64,000 nucleotides of DNA from Brachycybe producta. Lineage: Eukaryota; Arthropoda; Diplopoda; Playtdesmida; Andrognathidae. A program made the translations under genes and the position numbers. Below the pieces are notes generated by a model. That model saw only the letters and a program-made list of their open reading frames with translations. It was not told where the DNA came from and ran no database searches. Below are positions 58,711-64,000 of this stretch, one piece after another (position 1 is the first letter of the stretch; each line of letters starts with the position of its first letter). Where the stretch lies: positions 992,001 through 1,056,000 of the forward strand of contig JAUPFP010000044.1 of NCBI GenBank assembly GCA_036925085.1. Reading direction: 5' to 3'.

Positions 58711-59605
58711 TAAGGTGGCTGAATAGACATTTAATTACCTGCCCTCCCCCAGGATGGCGCCACTGCAGTAGCTATTGCTAAGCCCCATATATGTTTTTTT
58801 TTTAATATTTGAAAGCAAAGACGTCAAACGAATTTTTTTAGACACTGCAAAGAAATTCAAATTGTTTTCAAAACTGGAAAGGTAAAATATGATGCTGAAA
58901 GTTTTTTCAGGAAAAAATAAACATTTTATAGTTCAGTTAGTTTTATAGTTCAAATAGTTTTTTCATGAAATATTAATGGAGAAACCTAAGGTAAGGAAGC
59001 CTTAGGTTTCTCCATTGACATTTCATGAAAAAACTATTCTCGCCTTTTTTCAAACTGTCATAAAAAGTTAATTTTTAAAGATATCATTATGAAAAAAACA
59101 TTTAGCATTATCACCAACTATTCTAGTTTCTAAAACACTTTGAATTTTTTTTTAATGTTTCTCCTGAAATCTGTTTGCGTGCAAAATATAAATTTTCTCA
59201 AAACCGCGGATGGAGGGAAGAGACCTGATATACATGTAGAACCAGAGCCATACTAGCATTTGCTTATTAGAATTTTCATAGCGCATGCGCATTGCCATCT
59301 CGGTCGGTTTGTATAAGAAAGTGATGGCAGATTTGCGTTAGCAGCGCCATCTATTGATCAACAATGAAAACTGCCGATGAGAATAAGGCGCACCGTAGTT
59401 TTCACTTGCGATCACTTTCCTATACAAACCGACCGAGATGGCAATGCGCATGCGCTATGAAAATTCTAATAAGCAAATGCTAGTCCAGAGCCATAGATAG
59501 AGATCTTTGTCTATGGCTCTGTATAGAACACACTACTAGCGCCATATGGGAAAGGGGGGGTGGGTGACACAAAACAAAATAAATATCTATTCATCCACCT
59601 TGAGA
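58711..59605. mobile_element. Family B MITE, copy B6 (interrupted by a nested MITE)
   Basis: Left end GGTGGCTGAATAGA preceded by TTAA; inner inverted segment CCTAAGG / CCTTAGGTTTCTCC; TTCTAGTTTCTAAAACAC at 59120-59137; right end AAATATCTATTCATCCACC followed by TTGA. The nested element at 59252-59484 inflates the length. Confidence 0.8.
59252..59484. mobile_element. Nested MITE with 10-bp TSD and NRF1-like GCGCATGCGC arms
   Basis: Ends ACTAGCATTTGC ... GCAAATGCTAGT with about 75-bp arms. TSD CCAGAGCCAT at 59242-59251 and 59485-59494. Arms contain AGCGCATGCGCATTGCC and CGGTCGGTTTGTATA. A 9-10 bp TSD suggests a Mutator-type origin. Confidence 0.88.
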
Positions 59606-60354
59606 TATGATTTGTGTACGTTTTTATTCGTTGATATTAGATGGCAGCACAGTCACCGCTCTCTTTTTGTTTTATTTCCAGAATGGATTTTTCATTCTAT
59701 AATTTTTCTCTCTGAAAAGGTTTTTACGGAGCTCCTATTAGGACATGATTAAATTTAGTTTTCTTCTTCTTTTACCACGACTTAGTAGCTCCGTAGATTT
59801 TCCCGTCCGAATAATTTTTCATCGTTTTTTTGTGCGCTACTGGCCACTACTGCTACCGCGCCACTTCAATGATCCAATAATAATCGTCATTTAAAGTGTA
59901 TGAATAGTCGTTTTTATGGTTCGTTATATAAAAAACGTTCAACAAATATTATTCAAGTGTTTTGTATACAAGTAATTTATTATTAGTGTTTTGAGCGGAG
60001 AGTATTTTTTATTAGACGGGAAAAAAATGATTGGCTTTACGGTGAACTCTTTAACAAAAAAACGCGCATCATCTGTGTATTTTTGTGTTTTCGTCGTTGG
60101 TTGTTGAAAGGAGGTGGAGGCAGGGGGGGTCAAGGGGCTTTGGTGTGTTGTGTGTGTGTTATTTTATTTAAGGGCCGTCTTTCTCTTTTTATTCTACGGA
60201 GCAAGAGGAGAGGGTTGGAGGTGGAGGGTTATTTTGTACGAACCACACAAAACATCGACCACCGCTTGGAAATTAGGCGGGCGGGAGGGAAAACAATAAA
60301 AAAAAAAGACCTAATGATAAATGCGATTAAATCACAGTTGAAAACTCTGAAGAA
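59606..60354. other. Upstream region of the 60355 gene
   Basis: No gene. G-rich stretch with GGAGGTGGAGGCAGGGGG (60110-60130) and a GT run (60143-60158). An ATG at 60314 in another frame opens an upstream ORF overlapping the start. Confidence 0.4.
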
Positions 60355-60514
60355 ATGCAACTCAATTGCAGCAAGTTTCTTGTCGTTTTCGCCGTTGTTT
60401 CAATCGTTCTGTTCAACGTCGCCGATGTCGCTGTCTCTGCTGCTGAAGCGGCTACAACCACAACCGCTGCTACAACCACCGCATCTACTTCACCGTCTTC
60501 TAACGTAGAAGAAG
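60355..60514 (+). CDS. First exon of a secreted or membrane Thr/Ala-rich protein (rest not found)
   Basis: ATG at 60355; 53 codons plus one nucleotide, then a GTAATA donor. Residues 1-30 are a signal peptide (MQLNCSKFLVVFAVVSIVLF core, likely cleavage near VSA-AEA), followed by a TTTTAATTTASTSPSS mucin-like segment and an acidic NVEE. Open frame, signal peptide and donor make a real first exon plausible. I do not recognise the family and see no convincing second exon before 64000. Confidence 0.55.
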
Positions 60515-60797
60515 GTAATACTTATTATTAAATAAGAGGAAGCGATTTTTCGTTTCGTATATTTTGGCTATTCGAAAGCGTGGCACGTGCGCGCGAGCGC
60601 CCTTCTATTTTTTTTTTTTTTTTTTTTTTTTTTCCGTTTTGCCTTCCTTATCTATTTTCGCGCGTGCTGTCTTTATCTATCTTCGTGACACGCATGCGTG
60701 ATCAACGTGCGGCACACACACTTAGCGAGACATCTAAACTATTGATGTTGCACGCGAGCCGTTTGTTGGTTATCTTTTTAAAAAAAAAAGAAAGTCG

Positions 60798-61000
60798 AAA
60801 GGTGGATCCACACCTAACGAACGAACCGTGAACATCTTAACACAAACGAATACCGCAAGTGTGGACGTCTCGACGAACATGTGAACGGACACTAACGAAT
60901 ATCACTAACAGTGTCGGTACTTTAAAGGGAAAATGTTTGTGTTTCGTTTGCGTACTCGTCTTAAGTTTGCTTAGTTTGTTCGTTCGGTGTGGACGCACCC
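60798..61000. mobile_element. GTGGACGCACCCTTAA-ended palindromic MITE
   Basis: Left AAAGGTGGATCCACACC and ACGAACGAAC; right GTTCGTTCGGTGTGGACGCA then CCC, followed by TTAA. Imperfect about 70-bp arms. Confidence 0.6.
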
Positions 61001-61645
61001 TTAAGTATTGATGCGTGGTGGGCACGGAAGCCGTTTGTTGATCATCTTGTGTATTTTAAAATCTTATATTGTGATGGCTCGAGGGCCGTTGATTGATCAC
61101 CTGTGTTGTTTTACATTGAAATTTTTATTTATTTGTTGGAATTTCGGATTCAATTCTATTATTGATTTTATTGAGATAAGAAACAAAGAGTATTCTCATA
61201 ATTTATAACACGTATAACAAAAAAAAAGTACAAAGTTTGTTAGAAACTAGAAAAATAGACGATTATGCTGCAAGTATTTTAATAAAGATATTGTTAAAAA
61301 ATGAACGTTTTATGGCAAGTATTTAAAAGTAAATCATTTTTTCAAAGATCTTTAACACGAATCACGTAAAATATGATGAATTTTAAAAGTGTTATTACTA
61401 ATTAGAAACTAGAAAGTTTATTTTTTTTTAAAAAAAAAGATATTGTGATGAAGATAGGAAAATAGGAATTAGAAATGAAGTCATTTTTCTACTTAAATAT
61501 TTGGCGCGAAAAGTAGAAAATATACTAAAAGGGGGGTCCATGAGGCCCCCCATCACTGGTTCATGATGCCCACCAAACCGATGAGGCACACCGACCTCAC
61601 TCCCCCTTAAAGGTAAGCTTTTGCCAAACCCCACTAGCCTATAAG

Positions 61646-61830
61646 ACAGGCAGTTAGAAATAGGAGAGAACTTCAGTTGGCTCCGCCCAACTTCTAATTG
61701 GTTTGTTGTGTGGTTCGACGTTGAAAAGGGCGGAGGCATGTGACGTCAGACTACATAAACCATCCAAGTTGCCGGTCGTCATAACAAGGGCGGAGCCAAT
61801 TAAAGTTCTCTCCTATTTCTAACTGCCTGT
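61646..61830. mobile_element. GGCTCCGCCC MITE with perfect 8-bp TSD
   Basis: Ends ACAGGCAGTTAGAAATAGGA and TCCTATTTCTAACTGCCTGT; TSD CCTATAAG at 61638-61645 and 61831-61838. 185 bp. The 8-bp TSD suggests a hAT-class mobiliser. Confidence 0.9.
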
Positions 61831-62415
61831 CCTATAAGAGACAGACACACAAAGCCCATTGTTTCATCAAATTTCAAGTTCCAGGCCGCAGTTCATGTCA
61901 TGGGCTGTGTGCATGTGCTGGTCTTTTGCAAAAAAAAAAAAAAAAAAAAGCTCACCGGTCCATGACCTTTATTTAGGTCTTTCTATACAATTAAACATGA
62001 CTTTGGATGGAACTCATGAGAGAAGATTTTTGAAAAGGAAAGAAGAAAAAATGACACGTTTTAATTGTTTCAATGCCTGGTTCACACATGAAGACGCTGC
62101 TAACGTTTTTACATTGGCATTAGTCTGTCGACGGTGTATTATTTCAAGGCCAGTTAATTGCTGTGCATCTGTCTTTGTGTCTTGTGTCCAAGGGTCCACT
62201 CCTATCTCCCCTCAACGAAAAAAAAGCCTATTTTGTTCTCTAGCGGCTAACCTAACCACCTCCTCCTTCCTGCATCTAATTTAGAGATAGAAATGTGTGG
62301 TTCATTCATTATTTTCATGTAGATATTACAATCTATATGGAGATCGTTCTATTGATCACATACTTTTTACTCTCTTCCAACCCCCTTTGATGGTGTTAGT
62401 CTATAAAAATGACTA

Positions 62416-62875
62416 ATGCACGGATTTTTATGCAATATTAAGCAAGTGTTTCTCAATTTGTGGCCCAAGTGCCAATTATAAGCTATAAACATCATTTCCG
62501 AGCAATTAAACTTTTTTTTTTTTCGTTTTCTAATAAAAAAAAGGTTGGTTAGAGGCTATAAATGTCTGGATGTTAGGAATGCTCTTCCTAAACCAGGCTA
62601 TTGATGATTAATTATACTGTATATTGACAATGCATCTTGCAACACTTGGATTTTAAGGTCCCTCTGCTGTAGGCCAACTGGGCTGCTTGCAGAGTATTTT
62701 TTTTTTGTAATTGTAAAAGATATTTATAGCCTCTAACCAGTGTTTGTGATTGAGAAAAAAAAAAACAGATCTAATTGTTGGTTTGATCTAAATGGAAAAA
62801 TTTTACTTCCCAATTGGCTCTTAATGAGCCACAAATTGAGAAACGTTTGCTTGATATTACATAAAAATCCGAGAT
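62416..62875. mobile_element. Family C MITE, copy C4, with embedded LINE tail
   Basis: Ends CACGGATTTTTATGC and ACATAAAAATCCGAGATCC. A LINE 3' fragment (about 62620-62726, GGCTGCTTGCAGAGTATT then TTGTAATTGTAA) is inserted in it. Confidence 0.75.
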
Positions 62876-64000
62876 CCTGGAGAGACAGCAATTAGGTGGT
62901 GGGCATTACCAGACAAGGCGGAAGAGTTTAAGAAAATGGCAGGTAAGATAGCATGGGATTTAGATGGCACTGCAGGAGAGCTGTGGACAAGGGTAGCACA
63001 ACAGATCCGTGATTGTGGAAACGAGGTACTAGGGACAGTACGAGTAGGGGGGTCTCGATTATACAGAGAAACTTGGTGGTGGGATGAGGAGGTACAGAGG
63101 GCAGTTAAAAGGAAGAAAGATGCTTTCAAGACTTGGTGGCACGATGGAAGCAGGGAGGCCCAGATAGAATACAAGCGTGCCAAGATAGAGGCCAAACAGC
63201 AGGTAGCCTTAGCAAAGCATAAGAAATATGCGGACATGTATGCCAAGTTAGGTACCAGAGCAGGAGAAATGGCAGTATACAGAATAGCTAGGGCTCGGGA
63301 GAATAAAGGCAGAGATATTGAAAAGGTGGTGAGTGTTAAGGATAATGGGGGCAAAGTATTGTGGGGTAGGGAGCCAGTACGGAACAGGTGGGGAGAATAT
63401 TTTAGTAAGCTTATGAATGAGGGGGTAGAGCAGGAGCCTTTCACTGGAAGAAATAATCATAGAGAAGAAGTGGAGCAGGTTAGGGCTGAGGAAATTGTTC
63501 AGGCATTGCGAAAAATGAAGCTAGGGAAGGCTTTAGGGCCAGATGGGATACCAGTAGAGGTGTGGAAGGTCTTGGGGAATGTTGCCATTTCCTGGCTCAC
63601 AAAGTTATTCAATAGATTGGCTATGGGGGATAGAATGCCAGGTGCATGGCGGGACAGCTGGTTAGTGCCTATTTTCAAAGGGAAGGGTGATGTTCAGGAA
63701 TGTGGGAACTATAGAGGTGTTAAATTGATGAGTCATACGATGAAGCTTTGGGAGAGAGTAATTGAAGCTCGACTACGGGGTAAAACTGCAATTGGGGGAA
63801 GTCAGTTTGGGTTTATGCCAGGAAAATCCACAATGCACCCTATTTTTGCCGTAAGGCAAGTTATTGAGAAGTTTCGGGCTGCCAAGAAAGAGTTACACAT
63901 GGTATTTATAGATCTAGAGAAAGCCTATGACAGAGTACCACGGACGTTATTGTGGGAGGTCTTACAGAAGAAGGGGGTGGCTGAGAGTTATATAGATATG
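62876..64000 (+). mobile_element. LINE (RTE-type) reverse transcriptase ORF, truncated by the window edge
   Basis: One uninterrupted frame of about 370 codons reads to position 64000 without a stop. It opens WWALPDKAEEFKK and includes WWWDEEVQRAVKRKK, then the RT start MKLGKALGPDGIPVEVWK, LVPIFKGKGDVQECGNYRG, FGFMPGKSTMHPIF and FIDLEKAYDRVPR (RT motifs 1 to A). The YxDD box would lie beyond the edge. Motif wording matches RTE-like non-LTR elements. The endonuclease domain is absent, so the copy is probably 5'-truncated, but the intact frame suggests a young insertion. Confidence 0.88.

Larger units (their letters stand above)
60515..62875. other. Presumed intron or spacer after the 60355 exon
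   Basis: Contains a T26-type run (60609-60633), the palindromic element at 60798-61000, a family A-like inverted repeat at about 61215-61440, the GGCTCCGCCC MITE at 61646-61830, an A20 run (61929-61949) and family C copy C4. No coding exon identified. Confidence 0.5.

Noticed and set aside
60083..60508. 141-codon plus-strand frame including the 60355 region
   Set aside because: A different frame from the signal-peptide exon; low-complexity Leu/Gln/Pro output from the Thr/Ala codons. The signal-peptide frame with a proper donor is preferred.
62857..63444. 195-codon minus-strand frame near the right edge
   Set aside because: It is the antisense of the LINE reverse-transcriptase frame, which has clear RT motifs on the plus strand.

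Overview
This is a metazoan nuclear window: AT-rich (about 30% GC by eye), with short coding exons, GT-AG introns, poly-A signals and dense repeats. The gene content (a CYP2-type cytochrome P450 cluster, a DUF229 sulfatase-like protein, MRPL20, DDX19/Dbp5, SPATS2) fits an invertebrate, probably an arthropod and possibly a chelicerate. That placement is inference; no lineage marker is decisive.

Layout. (1) 1-26.5 kb: a P450 cluster, all on the minus strand. Three genes are complete (CYP-D 14585-11192, CYP-E 21785-16514, CYP-F 26492-23678). All three have six exons with identical intron phases (1,1,1,2,1), and exons 2, 4 and 5 are 219, 181 and 260 nt in each. One gene (CYP-A) has exons 1-2 here and runs off the left edge. 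Two relics (CYP-B, CYP-C) are truncated exon-1 copies plus a stray exon 5, left by a tandem duplication whose non-coding blocks can still be aligned. (2) 26.5-29.4 kb: transposon-rich spacer. (3) 29.5-30.6 kb: MRPL20, five exons, plus strand. (4) 30.6-42.7 kb: a 12 kb gene-free stretch of tandem repeats and MITEs. (5) 42.7-57.4 kb: four plus-strand housekeeping-type genes: DUF229 sulfatase-like, DDX19, a class I methyltransferase and SPATS2. (6) 60.36-60.51 kb: first exon of a secreted or membrane Thr/Ala-rich protein. (7) 62.88-64 kb: a LINE reverse-transcriptase ORF running off the right edge.

Spliced reading frames were built by hand from splice sites. For every complete gene the summed exon length is a multiple of three (P450s 492, 501 and 495 aa; MRPL20 148; DUF229 660; DDX19 498; methyltransferase 226; SPATS2 511).

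The main unexplained structure is the repeat landscape. Two related palindromic MITE families (here A and B) share the core CTAGTTTCTAAAACAC, which occurs more than 20 times by eye, including in introns of most of the genes. Other elements still carry readable target-site duplications (TSDs): hAT-like (8 bp), pogo-like (TA), and 9-10 bp Mutator-like cases. Also notable: a 628-bp foldback with 135-bp perfect arms, a LINE tail against a P450 splice acceptor, a GC-AG intron in the methyltransferase, a CRE cluster ahead of DDX19, and two P450s that lack both the C-helix Trp and the PPGP hinge.
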